Source: Verrucomicrobiaceae bacterium
Lineage (GTDB): Bacteria > Verrucomicrobiota > Verrucomicrobiia > Verrucomicrobiales > Verrucomicrobiaceae
Reading direction: 5' to 3'
Assembly (NCBI GenBank): GCA_016795365.1
Contig: JAEUHN010000001.1
Span: forward strand, 1 to 64,000
Length of the DNA stretch: 64,000 nucleotides
Shown: one piece after another, positions 41,537-49,785 of the stretch
Numbering within the stretch: the stretch's first letter is position 1
Layout: each line of letters starts with the position of its first letter
Notes under the pieces: model-generated
What the model was told of the DNA's origin: nothing
Databases searched by the model: none
The model's input: only the letters and a program-made list of their open reading frames with translations
Position numbers and translations under genes: made by a program

Positions 41537-42160
41537 ATGTATCGGATCGCCACCTCGTCTCCATCCCCTACCGGCCAACAACCGGTCGATGCTGCCATTT
41601 CATTCGAGGGCATTTCCCCTCGCGACCGCGCCGAAAGTCTGGGGCGACAGGGCTGGGCCTGCCAACAGAAGCAGCAGCTTGCTGAAGCTCTGGAACACTA
41701 CCGTTCCGCTCTGGCGCTGCTCGAGACAGGAGAAAACCGTCCGCTCTGGCGCCTGATCGTGCCTTTGAAAAACAATGTGGCGACGATTCTCCGGGCCAAA
41801 GGACATCTTCGTGAGGCCGAGGGCTACTACATTCAGGCCATTAACATGATGGAGGAGTGCGACACGCCCCCCTGGGGCAAGGAACTCGCCGACCTCTATG
41901 CCAATCTGGCGGCACTCTACAGCTCGGCCAGCATGCCCGAAGCATCAGTTCGGATGCAGGAGCAATCTCTTCGCATTCTGGAAGGTGCATGCCCCCCTGG
42001 CACGCTGATGGACCACCTCCATTGCCTTCGGCAGCTGGAGGGATTCTATCGACGGGCCGGCATGACAGAGGCCGCAGCGCGGTGCTCAGCACATTCTGCG
42101 GAGGTGGCTCAGCTGCCTGCTCCAGCGTTGAGTTGGTCTTCACAAGACCTTTTGGCATAA
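41537..42160 (+). CDS. TPR-repeat protein
   Basis: A 207-aa cytoplasmic-looking protein without a signal peptide. Tetratricopeptide-like repeats start near residue 35: 'GWACQQKQQLAEALEHYRSA', 'NNVATILRAKGHLREAEGYY' and 'NLAALYSSASMPEASVRMQE', each with the A/G-x3-Y/A and L-spacing of TPRs. It is clearly related to the larger TPR protein starting at 42360. No enzyme domain. A partner-binding scaffold role is likely. Confidence 0.85.
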   Translation: MYRIATSSPSPTGQQPVDAAISFEGISPRDRAESLGRQGWACQQKQQLAEALEHYRSALALLETGENRPLWRLIVPLKNNVATILRAKGHLREAEGYYIQAINMMEECDTPPWGKELADLYANLAALYSSASMPEASVRMQEQSLRILEGACPPGTLMDHLHCLRQLEGFYRRAGMTEAAARCSAHSAEVAQLPAPALSWSSQDLLA

Positions 42161-42245
42161 GGCCATTGCTTAGAAAGTAAGTTCGAGCCAAAAAGCTCCA
42201 GGCATTGTCCTGTGGGCGTTCCACGCTGTTCCTCAACTTTGTGAA

Positions 42246-42289
42246 AACACAAATATTTTACTTGTGTTAGTTATTAACTGGTTATTAAC
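42246..42289. promoter_or_regulatory. AT-rich candidate regulatory region upstream of the second TPR gene
   Basis: An inverted repeat AACACAA (42246-42252) / TTGTGTT (42262-42268) is followed by a direct repeat GTTATTAAC at 42270-42278 and 42281-42289, 11 bp apart, i.e. one helical turn. This is unusually AT-rich for the window. It may be a promoter with operator sites. Confidence 0.4.
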
Positions 42290-42359
42290 ACACTCCAACC
42301 CCTTTGACCTGAGCTGATCCTACCCCACCCGACTATTCTATTCACATTCCCCCACTCCG

Positions 42360-43703
42360 ATGACCTCGACTCCAGAAAGCCGCCTCATCAGCTTCCGCTC
42401 CCAAGGATCTGCCGATACCTCTACCAGCCGCCGAACTTCCGAAACGGAGTTCGATTCACCACGGGAAAAACGAAGCGGTCCAGTGCTCGTAGCGCTTGAA
42501 GCCCAGCGCCGCCCGGACACGACGAGAGGACGCTGGGGAGACTCAATCCCACTCCTGGATGGCAGAAACACGCACAAGGCAGCTCAGCAGTTCCAAGCTT
42601 TGTCACACCAAGCCGAGTCAGCGCCGGACGCCGAAGTGCGCACCCGTGCGTTGATTGAGATGGCCGTCGCCCATCAGGACGGCTGCCGCTGGGATGAAGC
42701 CGCCAAGCTCTATGAAAAGGTCATCGACCTGTTTGAGTCACATCAGGAGTTCAGCGATGCCAAAGCCGCAGCACGCCTGCAGAACAATCTCGCGATGGTC
42801 TATCGGGAAATGGACCGGAGTGCCGAGGCTGAAAGCTGCTACCTCAGAGCGCTCGCACATTACAAACAGCTTAACGACTCGACACTCGTCGGCGATCTGG
42901 CCAACCTGCACTGCAATCTGGCCTATCTCTATTTTGATCAGGGCGACTTTACCAACGCTCTTCAGATGCAAAGGCGGGCGCTGGACATCACCCTACAACA
43001 CCTCAGCTATCAACCGGAGTGGGTATTTGAAGCCGAGCGCCGCATGGGAATCTTCGCCTACTTCGCCGAAGAACCCGACACCGCTCTCCGCCACCTCAAG
43101 TCCGCCCATCAGGTGCTCAAGGACGAAGATGAACTGGGCAGTTCGGCAGCCGCCGAATTGCTGGTCAACATCGCCGCCACCCTGCTGAAGATCAACAGGC
43201 CCAATGAAGCGCTGGTCACCTACGGAGAGGCCGCGCGACTGATCACGCAGCAAAGAGGCCCCGCCGATCTTTTCTTTGCCGCTGTGCTGAACAACGAAGG
43301 ATGCATCCACCTTCAGCTCGGCCAGATCGAACAGGCCCAGGAATGCTTCAACCGCTGCCTCTGGGCCTACAAGCACAATCCGGCCACCGACGATTCCAGC
43401 CGCGCCGAAGTGTTTCACAACCTTGCCGTCACCCTCGAAAAGGCAGGTAACACAGCGCTTGCCACCGTTTATCGCCGGTCCGCCGCCGAACTGCTCGAAC
43501 AGCTGACGCAGGAATGCCGCGAAAAGCTGATCATCGCCAGTCGCACCGGAACTGGCATCTCATCCCCTAACGCAACAGTGCCCGGTGCGGAGCGCCCCGC
43601 GGTTCAGACCTTCGCCCGCCTTCCATCACCACAGGCCAACCGGGTCAAAGTCAGCCGCCTCGCCCTGCCGATCAAAACGGAGACCATCGACTGGGACTTC
43701 TGA
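42360..43703 (+). CDS. TPR-repeat protein, larger paralogue
   Basis: A 447-aa protein without a signal peptide. After a disordered N-terminus of about 75 residues (Ser/Thr/Arg-rich), TPR repeats run from about 80 to 380: 'AVAHQDGCRWDEAAKLYEKV', 'NNLAMVYREMDRSAEAESCY', 'NLAYLYFDQGDFTNALQMQR' and 'NEGCIHLQLGQIEQAQECFN'. It ends in a disordered tail with 'LALPIKTETIDWDF'. Shared repeat sequences with the gene at 41537 indicate duplication. It probably acts as a scaffold or sensor; no function is inferable. Confidence 0.88.
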   Translation: MTSTPESRLISFRSQGSADTSTSRRTSETEFDSPREKRSGPVLVALEAQRRPDTTRGRWGDSIPLLDGRNTHKAAQQFQALSHQAESAPDAEVRTRALIEMAVAHQDGCRWDEAAKLYEKVIDLFESHQEFSDAKAAARLQNNLAMVYREMDRSAEAESCYLRALAHYKQLNDSTLVGDLANLHCNLAYLYFDQGDFTNALQMQRRALDITLQHLSYQPEWVFEAERRMGIFAYFAEEPDTALRHLKSAHQVLKDEDELGSSAAAELLVNIAATLLKINRPNEALVTYGEAARLITQQRGPADLFFAAVLNNEGCIHLQLGQIEQAQECFNRCLWAYKHNPATDDSSRAEVFHNLAVTLEKAGNTALATVYRRSAAELLEQLTQECREKLIIASRTGTGISSPNATVPGAERPAVQTFARLPSPQANRVKVSRLALPIKTETIDWDF

Positions 43704-43763
43704 AACCGAGAGGTTTTGTTAGCCGCGCACGATGAGTATTTTTGCACGACGGGGAGAAACGCA

Positions 43764-43793
43764 TTGACGTTAGGAACCGCGATCCGCTAAATA
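43764..43793 (+). promoter_or_regulatory. Putative promoter of the proline-rich gene
   Basis: TTGACG at 43764-43769 and TAAATA at 43788-43793 with an 18-bp spacer, 38 bp before the ATG at 43832. The match is moderate. Confidence 0.35.
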
Positions 43794-43831
43794 AGCGCTC
43801 TTAAATCCATTTTCCCGAACCGGATCCATCC

Positions 43832-44806
43832 ATGAGCGACGCCGAAAATACACCACCGACACCCAAGACCGCCGCAATTCCACCTCCTGGCGCCCCGAAA
43901 ACCTCAGCAGTTCCGCTGAAGAAGGAGACGGTGCGTATCACGCTTCGCGCTCGCCCGGGTGCTGGTGCGGTTCAACCTCGCGAAGCCACGGCCCCGGTCC
44001 CCATGCCAACCTCAGGCGGTGGCCTGCCACCTCCGACAGAAACCAAGCGCGCCACGGCTCCCATTCAGCTGCCATCAGCCCCGCTGCCTCCGCCTTCTCC
44101 CAAGGCTTCGACCAATCCTGTCTCGTTGCCTCCAGCTCCGATCCCACCTCCGGGCCGCAAGACCATGCAGGTGACCCCGGCTCCCAGCCTTGGATCAGCT
44201 CCTACCGAAGTCACCCCTCCACGTCCTGCGGCACCTCCCGCTCCGGCTGTTCCCCGTCCGGTGGCACCGAGCGCTCCAGGAGCCCCTCGTCCGCCAGCAC
44301 CAGCAGCCCCTTCCGCTCCTCGCGTTGAAGCCGGCGCAGTGACGCAGCCTTTGGCTGCTGCCCCTCGTCCTCCCGTCGGTGCTCCACGTCCGCCTTCCGG
44401 CACCGGCACGGCACCCTTGGGTGGCAGCCCCACGGCAGCCCTGCCAAAGGCGACCCAGAAACTTCAGGCTACCCAGCCTTTGAACCGTCCCGCGGCCATG
44501 CCCGCCCCTCCAAGCGCTCCAGTGAAGCGCACGATGGCGGACGCCGAGCAGTTCTACGAAGAGAAGGATCCTGATGCCGGTCTCGCTCCGATCTCTGCTT
44601 TCTGCCTTGTGATCGCTGTCGTTCTCATGGGCATCCAGGTGCTCTCCACGGATCGAGTGTTCTCGGCTCCGGCATCGGAGGAGTCCGGCCTCATGGTTCC
44701 CGCTTATCAGTCGGTGCCGTGGGAAATGAGAAACGACGAAACTCACGAAGTCACTTCCAAGTTCAAGGAACTCATCCACGGCAGCGACTACGAGTTGCCT
44801 CAGTGA
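43832..44806 (+). CDS. Proline/alanine-rich single-pass membrane protein
   Basis: A 324-aa protein. Residues 1 to about 235 are a disordered, Pro/Ala/Thr-rich stretch with repeated 'PPxP'-type motifs (for example 'TSGGGLPPPTETKRATAPIQ'). A TM helix lies at about 250-272 (ISAFCLVIAVVLMGIQVL), followed by a tail of about 50 residues facing the periplasm, ending 'LIHGSDYELPQ'. With no N-terminal signal peptide the Pro-rich part stays in the cytoplasm. It is likely a scaffold, perhaps with the neighbouring TPR proteins; that is inferred from position only. Confidence 0.75.
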   Translation: MSDAENTPPTPKTAAIPPPGAPKTSAVPLKKETVRITLRARPGAGAVQPREATAPVPMPTSGGGLPPPTETKRATAPIQLPSAPLPPPSPKASTNPVSLPPAPIPPPGRKTMQVTPAPSLGSAPTEVTPPRPAAPPAPAVPRPVAPSAPGAPRPPAPAAPSAPRVEAGAVTQPLAAAPRPPVGAPRPPSGTGTAPLGGSPTAALPKATQKLQATQPLNRPAAMPAPPSAPVKRTMADAEQFYEEKDPDAGLAPISAFCLVIAVVLMGIQVLSTDRVFSAPASEESGLMVPAYQSVPWEMRNDETHEVTSKFKELIHGSDYELPQ

Positions 44807-44840
44807 TTTTGCCTGACTCAAGTCAACCCTCCTTCCACCC

Positions 44841-44927
44841 GTGAATACTCTTCTTCCCCTCGTCGTTTTCGTGCTTGCCGTTGTTACCCTGGTCCTCAAT
44901 TTCCTGACCAAGGGTGGCACGATGTAA
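44841..44927 (+). CDS. 28-aa membrane peptide with GTG start
   Basis: Frame of 28 codons from GTG: VNTLLPLVVFVLAVVTLVLN then FLTKGGTM and a stop. It is a single hydrophobic helix (about residues 3-22) with a short charged tail. It lies 34 bp after the proline-rich membrane gene and is followed by a strong terminator, so it is the last gene of that transcript. No Shine-Dalgarno site is visible, so coding is inferred from composition and position. Confidence 0.5.
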   Translation: MNTLLPLVVFVLAVVTLVLNFLTKGGTM

Positions 44928-44957
44928 CCCCCCGTTGCACAAGCAGGACTCCCATCC

Positions 44958-45001
44958 CGCCCACCGTCGCTGCGATGCAGTGCGGTGGGCGTTGGTTTTT
45001 C
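44958..45001 (+). terminator. Rho-independent terminator
   Basis: CGCCCACCG (44958-44966) pairs with CGGTGGGCG (44983-44991), and a T-run follows at 44996-45001. It ends the proline-rich/28-aa peptide transcript. Confidence 0.85.
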
Positions 45002-45043
45002 AACCCTTGAGATTCTCGATCAATCTTCGCTTCCCCAGAGCTG

Positions 45044-45592
45044 ATGAGCCCGCCGCTTGAACCCGATGAAGTGATTCCACCGTCCGCGCAACGCTCACCG
45101 ATCAAGGCCCCGGGCGACACCGCCAACGAGCGAGATGCCACAGCGAAGATCGTGGCTCGCTGGCTGGACGAATTGCTTCAGATTCCAGGCACCAAGTTCA
45201 AGATCGGGCTCGATCCTCTGATCGCTTTCATTCCAGGCATCGGCGATTTTTTGTCGTCCAGTGTCAGCGCGGTTGTCATCCTCGAGTCCGTGCGCAAAGG
45301 CGTCGCCTTATCCGTCATCTTCCGCATGGGACTGAACATGGTGATCAATGCCCTGCTCGACGCCATCCCGGGCATCGGCCCCTTTTTCTCGGCCTTCTTC
45401 AAGTCGAACTCCCGCAATCTCATGCTGCTTCAGCGCTGGCAGGAAGGCGAACATCAGGCGGTGAAGCGCAGCAGTCACATCGTGTTGTTGTGTGTGGTGG
45501 TCCTTTTCTGTCTCTGCCTTGCCCTCGCACTGCTGGTCTGGAGCGCCTACATGTGGGCGCTGATGAAACTCCTCACTCCTCAGCTCGTTTGA
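45044..45592 (+). CDS. DUF4112 membrane protein
   Basis: A 182-aa protein with the DUF4112 pattern: 'ARWLDELLQIPGTKFKIGLD', then 'PLIAFIPGIGDFLSSSVSAV' and 'NMVINALLDAIPGIGPFFSA' with the two conserved 'PGIG' turns. A C-terminal TM helix is at about 145-168 (HIVLLCVVVLFCLCLALALL). No enzymatic role is known for the family. The N-terminal about 30 residues are polar and disordered. Confidence 0.88.
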   Translation: MSPPLEPDEVIPPSAQRSPIKAPGDTANERDATAKIVARWLDELLQIPGTKFKIGLDPLIAFIPGIGDFLSSSVSAVVILESVRKGVALSVIFRMGLNMVINALLDAIPGIGPFFSAFFKSNSRNLMLLQRWQEGEHQAVKRSSHIVLLCVVVLFCLCLALALLVWSAYMWALMKLLTPQLV

Positions 45593-45621
45593 AGCTCCTG
45601 TCCTAACCTTTTCTCCAACCT

Positions 45622-46641
45622 ATGAAACGTGTTCTCACCCTGCTCACTCTCGGTTCGCTGGCTGCGAGCCTGCCCGCTCAGCAAACACCACCTGAGCCGA
45701 CGGCAGCGCCCGCTCCCAAGACAACCCTGACTCCTGACCAGGCCACCAACGTGCTCAAGCAGCTTGCCGAACTGGAACGCACCATCCTCCAGCAGCGTGG
45801 GACCAACCTCGGCAGCATCATTCAGAAGCTGCGCACCGCCGCGAGTAGCGATGCCGCAGCGATCAGCTTCATTGAAGACTGCGACAAGCTGGTCAATGTA
45901 GAGCGCAAGGATGCGGATCGCGATGAGGCACGGAAGATCGAACAGAAGGCAGAGCAGGCGAAACGCAATGAGACCAAGAAGACCGAGGACAAAGAAGGTG
46001 ATCTGGCGATGTCCCTTCGGCTGTCACTTGAATACCTCGCGCTGACCCTGGAAGCTGCCGATGCCAAAGACCTGGCTCTCATGGTGCCCAAGGTGCAGGC
46101 TTTCCATCAGTCGCTGATCACCCACGGAAAGAAGCTTCATGGTCAGGCTGGAGAAATGCTGATGCGTCCTGTCGCTGGCGGAGGTGGTGGTCGGCGCGGC
46201 GGTCTAGCACTAGACGTGCGCGTGGTGATCGAAGCTTACCAGCTGGACCGATACCTCCGCCGTGAAGGATGGCCAATGGAGCCCGGCAACATTGTCCGAA
46301 TGTATCAGCAGGTGATCCTCAAGCCATCGCTTGAGAAGCACAAAGACGACATCGCGACCATTTGGGACTCCGCGATCAACGCCGAGGCCACCTTCCGCAA
46401 GGAGCGGCTGCCTGAAGGCGAGTTCGCCATCTGGCAGCAGAGTGAGTATCCAGCTCTTAGATGGATGCGCGCCGTTGACCTCGCCGGAAGCGGCCCCAAC
46501 CCCGTGAGCGGCATGGCCGAAATGCTCAAAGTGATCAAAGACCATCCTGGCCATCCCTCCTCACCCGAGTGGATCAAGCAGCTGCGCCAGCTCGTGGCTC
46601 CCTCATTGCCAGACCCTGCCCCAGCAACAGTCGCCCCTTGA
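45622..46641 (+). CDS. Secreted hypothetical protein with coiled-coil region
   Basis: A 339-aa protein with a signal peptide (MKRVLTLLTLGSLAASLPAQ). A Pro/Ala-rich linker is followed by helices. A charged coiled-coil-like stretch occurs at about 95-130 (EARKIEQKAEQAKRNETKKT), then a compact helical domain. A glycine run (GGGGGRRGG near 190) separates two parts. No family recognised. It starts 29 bp after DUF4112. Confidence 0.8.
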   Translation: MKRVLTLLTLGSLAASLPAQQTPPEPTAAPAPKTTLTPDQATNVLKQLAELERTILQQRGTNLGSIIQKLRTAASSDAAAISFIEDCDKLVNVERKDADRDEARKIEQKAEQAKRNETKKTEDKEGDLAMSLRLSLEYLALTLEAADAKDLALMVPKVQAFHQSLITHGKKLHGQAGEMLMRPVAGGGGGRRGGLALDVRVVIEAYQLDRYLRREGWPMEPGNIVRMYQQVILKPSLEKHKDDIATIWDSAINAEATFRKERLPEGEFAIWQQSEYPALRWMRAVDLAGSGPNPVSGMAEMLKVIKDHPGHPSSPEWIKQLRQLVAPSLPDPAPATVAP

Positions 46642-46673
46642 TTCAGCACCAAACCTTCGTCACATCGTCAATC

Positions 46674-47555
46674 ATGTCTCAAACCGTCGCATTTGTTGGA
46701 GTTGGCCGCATGGGTGCCAACATGGCCCGTCGTCTCAAGGATTGCGGTTACACCGTTGCCGCCGTGTATGACGTCAATCGCGAAGCCGCCAGTGCGCTCG
46801 CCGCTGAGCTGGGTGCCAAGGATTGCACCTCCCTCGCCGACGTCACCGCCTCCGCCGATGTGATCTTCACCGTGGTCACGAACGATGCCGCCATGCGCAG
46901 CATCTTCTTCGGAGCCGACAACCTGTTCACCGGAGCCGCAGGCAAGATCTTCATCAACTGCGCCACCCTCTCGCCCGCCATCCATCGCGAGGTCTATGAC
47001 GCCGCGGGCAAAGTCGGCGCACACTCACTCGAAGCCTGCATGGCCTCGTCCATCAGCCACGCTCGTGAAGGCAAGCTCTACCTCATGCTTGCTGGCGATC
47101 AGGCGATTTACGACAAGGTCAGCGCGATGATCGAGCAGATGTCTGTGAACCGTCGCTTCATTGGAGGCCCTGGTCGGGCAGCGGAGGTGAAGGCGTTGGT
47201 CAACATGGTCATGAACATCAACACGGCGGGCCTCGCTGAAGGTCTGGGCCTCGCCGCCGCCCTGGGACACGACCTCGGCATGATTCGCGAAGTTTTCTCC
47301 CAAACCGGAGCCAATTCCCGTGTGCTCGAAACCGACGGCGGCGACATGGTGGCCCGTGAGCACGACTGCTGGTTCTCCGCCGATCACGCCGCCAAGGACA
47401 GCGGCATCGCCGCAGGCCTCGCCTCGGAAGTCGGCCTCAACCTTCCCCTGAACAATGCCACCGTCGCGCAGTATGAAAAGATGGTGGCCCTCGGCCTCGG
47501 CGGGCTCGACAAGTCCGGCATCGCCGAACTGACGTTCAAGGGAAGGCACGCGTAG
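46674..47555 (+). CDS. NAD(P)-dependent beta-hydroxyacid dehydrogenase (3-hydroxyisobutyrate dehydrogenase family)
   Basis: A 293-aa enzyme from ATG 46674; the frame is open upstream but unlike the family. It has the Rossmann motif 'VAFVGVGRMGANMARRLKDC', the 'FINCATLSPAIHREVYDAAG' segment with the catalytic-site 'SLEACMASSISHAREGKLYL' that follows, and 'VKALVNMVMNINTAGLAEGL' with the catalytic-Lys region (AAEVKALVN). The substrate may be tartronate semialdehyde, glyoxylate or 3-hydroxyisobutyrate; none can be selected from sequence. Confidence 0.92.
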   Translation: MSQTVAFVGVGRMGANMARRLKDCGYTVAAVYDVNREAASALAAELGAKDCTSLADVTASADVIFTVVTNDAAMRSIFFGADNLFTGAAGKIFINCATLSPAIHREVYDAAGKVGAHSLEACMASSISHAREGKLYLMLAGDQAIYDKVSAMIEQMSVNRRFIGGPGRAAEVKALVNMVMNINTAGLAEGLGLAAALGHDLGMIREVFSQTGANSRVLETDGGDMVAREHDCWFSADHAAKDSGIAAGLASEVGLNLPLNNATVAQYEKMVALGLGGLDKSGIAELTFKGRHA

Positions 47556-47627
47556 TTGCCGTCAGATCGTGCATCGTCGCATCGACAGCCTCGAGGTCTG
47601 TTTGACAGTGGCAAATGGCAAAGGAAA

Positions 47628-47700
47628 AGCATTCCGGGAATGCTACACCATTCGACATTCGGACTTGGGACATTCATTCGTCATTCCGCATTCGTCATTG
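47628..47700. repeat. Palindrome plus degenerate CATTCG-type short repeats
   Basis: AGCATTCC-g-GGAATGCT is a 17-bp palindrome (47628-47644). It is followed by six or so degenerate copies of CATTCGN over about 47649-47700. This is an intergenic short-repeat tract upstream of the small gene at 47743. Confidence 0.7.
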
Positions 47701-47742
47701 ATCTCCCGCCGTCCATACTGCCCCAATTCGACCGTCTCGCCA

Positions 47743-48009
47743 ATGCCTGCGAAAAAGAAACCCAACGCCGCACCGCTCACTGGCTCTGCCTTGGTGAAGG
47801 AGACGTGCCGACGCTTGCGAGCGGCGAGGTCGTTGTGGGATTCACATCGCAATGATGCCTGCCGGCATGAGCGTGCAAAGGCGCTGGAGCTTTACGAGTC
47901 GCTCAGCGAGGGGCAGCGCGAGCAGGTGCCGCAGGTGCTTCGTGTGTGGCTGCGCTATCGCAGCGAGAAATACTTCGGTCCCCACCGCACTCCTCCAGGG
48001 AAGAAATAA
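47743..48009 (+). CDS. Small basic hypothetical protein, 88 aa
   Basis: Frame from ATG 47743 (MPAKKKPNAAPLTGSALVKE) to 48009. It is strongly basic, with helices in 'ETCRRLRAARSLWDSH', 'HERAKALELYESLSEGQREQ' and 'VPQVLRVWLRYRSEKYFG'. Possibly a nucleic-acid or ribosome-binding protein given its position 6 bp before rlmF, but no family was recognised. Upstream sequence in this frame crosses the repeat tract and is unlikely to be coding. Confidence 0.7.
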   Translation: MPAKKKPNAAPLTGSALVKETCRRLRAARSLWDSHRNDACRHERAKALELYESLSEGQREQVPQVLRVWLRYRSEKYFGPHRTPPGKK

Positions 48010-48015
48010 GCCCAC

Positions 48016-48918
48016 GTGTCCACGCCTTCGACCAAGAGCCTCCTCCACCCGCGCAGCTGTCATCGCGATGGCTACGACTTTGCGGCACTGACGGCCTGCT
48101 CGCCAGCGCTGAAGGCCTTTGTTCGCCAAAGCCCTGCGGGCACGGACAGCATTGACTTCGGCAATCCCACGGCGGTGAAGACGCTCAATCAGGCCCTGCT
48201 TCAACACCATTACGGCATCCAGCACTGGGACATCCCTGCGGACTATCTTTGTCCTCCGATTCCCGGTCGTGCTGATTACATCCATCACGTGGCTGATCTG
48301 CTCGCCGCTGGAAAAGAGGTTCCTACGGGACCCGAGGTGCGCGTGCTGGACATCGGCACAGGTGCCAATGCGATCTACCCGCTCATCGGCGTGGCCGAGT
48401 ATGGCTGGAGCTTTGTCGCCACGGACATTGATGCTGACGCCTTGCGCTCAGCGCGAGCGATCCTCGCGGGCAATCCCCAGATCGCCGATCGCATCGAATT
48501 GCGCCTGCAATGGTCGCGCCAGCAGTGCCTGCAGGATGTGATCAAGCCCCAGGAGACATTCCATGTCACCCTGTGCAATCCGCCCTTCTTCCGCAACATG
48601 AAGGAGGCAACGGCAAGCACCCAACGCAAGGTGAGCAACCTGACGGGCAAGCCCGCCGCATCGCCTGTGCGCCAGTGCGCTGGCAAGGAGGGTGAACTCT
48701 GCTGCCCTGGGGGTGAACTCGGATTCATCACCCGGCTCATTGAGGAAAGTGCCCGCCGCCCCACGCTCAGCCAATGGTTCACCAGCCTGGTATCGAGGAG
48801 CGAGCACCTGCCCGATCTCCAGCGCACACTGCGCCACAAAGGTGCCCGCCAGGTTCGCGTGCTGGAGATGGCCCAGGGCCAGAAGAAGTCGCGGGCGCTC
48901 GCGTGGTCGTTCCTTTGA
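48016..48918 (+). CDS. rlmF: 23S rRNA (adenine(1618)-N6)-methyltransferase
   Basis: A 300-aa SAM-dependent methyltransferase. It carries the RlmF signature 'HRDGYDFAALTACSPALKAF' near the start, 'IDFGNPTAVKTLNQALLQHH', the SAM-binding 'VLDIGTGANAIYPLIGVAEY' and the catalytic 'VTLCNPPFFRNMKEATAST'. RlmF methylates A1618 of 23S rRNA in the E. coli numbering. Position next to the small basic gene and scpA suggests a housekeeping cluster. Its end is about 70 bp from scpA. Confidence 0.95.
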   Translation: MSTPSTKSLLHPRSCHRDGYDFAALTACSPALKAFVRQSPAGTDSIDFGNPTAVKTLNQALLQHHYGIQHWDIPADYLCPPIPGRADYIHHVADLLAAGKEVPTGPEVRVLDIGTGANAIYPLIGVAEYGWSFVATDIDADALRSARAILAGNPQIADRIELRLQWSRQQCLQDVIKPQETFHVTLCNPPFFRNMKEATASTQRKVSNLTGKPAASPVRQCAGKEGELCCPGGELGFITRLIEESARRPTLSQWFTSLVSRSEHLPDLQRTLRHKGARQVRVLEMAQGQKKSRALAWSFL

Positions 48919-48990
48919 GTTGGGCCTCGGGACCTCATTCCACCGGTTCCCCGCTTGCCGCGCCGGGTGCCCTGCGCTACTCCCAGCCGC

Positions 48991-49719
48991 GTGGATCAGG
49001 ATTACAAAGTCAAACTGGAGATATTCGAAGGGCCGCTCGACCTGCTGCTTTACCTCGTCAAGAAGGACGAGCTGGACATCTACGACATCTCCATTGAGCG
49101 CATCACGAAGCAGTATCTCGACTACATCGACACCTTCAAGATGCTGAACATCGAGCTGGCCAGCGAGTTCATCGTGATGGCAGCCAACCTGATGTATATC
49201 AAAAGCCGCGAGCTGCTGCCCAAGACGCTGCAGCCGCCTGAGGAGGAAGGCGAAGACAGCGATCCGCGCTGGGACCTCATCCGTCAGCTGGTGGAATACA
49301 AGAAGTTCAAGGAAGCCGCCCAGTTCCTAGGCGTGCAGGAAGTGCGTGGCGATGCCTTCTTCGCTGCCAACCCCGAACCGCCCGACCTCGAAGCCCTGCC
49401 CGCAGGCATCGGCCAGGTGGGCATCTTCGATCTCATCCGCGCCTTCCAGCGCATGCTCAAGCGCTTCGAGAAGGCGGATGACATTCGTGAGATCGTCGAT
49501 GACCGCTACACCGTCAGCGGCAAGATCGATCACCTGCTGGAGATTATCCCCGTCGGCGCCCGGGTGAAGTTTGAAACGCTCTTCACCGACGTGAGCAGCC
49601 GCAGCGAGATGATCGTCACCTTCCTCGCGATGCTGGAACTCATGAAGCTCAATCACCTCGAAGTAGAGCAAGAGTATCTCCTCGGCGAGATTTTGGTGGT
49701 GCGGCCGGAGAAGCAGTAA
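48991..49719 (+). CDS. scpA: Segregation and condensation protein A
   Basis: A 242-aa kleisin, normal length, from a GTG at 48991 (VDQDYKVKLEIFEGPLDLLL). The frame extends to a TTG at 48955, but the ScpA domain begins at the GTG. Conserved features: 'FEGPLDLLLYLVKKDELDIY', 'DISIERITKQYLDYI', 'ELASEFIVMAANLMYIKSRE' and the C-terminal winged helix 'TFLAMLELMKLNHLEVEQEY'. It binds SMC and ScpB in chromosome segregation. The ScpB gene is not in this window. Confidence 0.93.
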   Translation: MDQDYKVKLEIFEGPLDLLLYLVKKDELDIYDISIERITKQYLDYIDTFKMLNIELASEFIVMAANLMYIKSRELLPKTLQPPEEEGEDSDPRWDLIRQLVEYKKFKEAAQFLGVQEVRGDAFFAANPEPPDLEALPAGIGQVGIFDLIRAFQRMLKRFEKADDIREIVDDRYTVSGKIDHLLEIIPVGARVKFETLFTDVSSRSEMIVTFLAMLELMKLNHLEVEQEYLLGEILVVRPEKQ

Positions 49720-49785
49720 TCCGGCGGTTGGCTGCGCGAACGGTGAGCGCCATCGCGTATTGGCTGCGAACTCATCCAACCCGCC

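Noticed and set aside
48955-48990. Upstream extension of scpA
   Set aside because: The ScpA domain begins at the GTG 48991; the extra residues (PRRVPCATPSR) look random.
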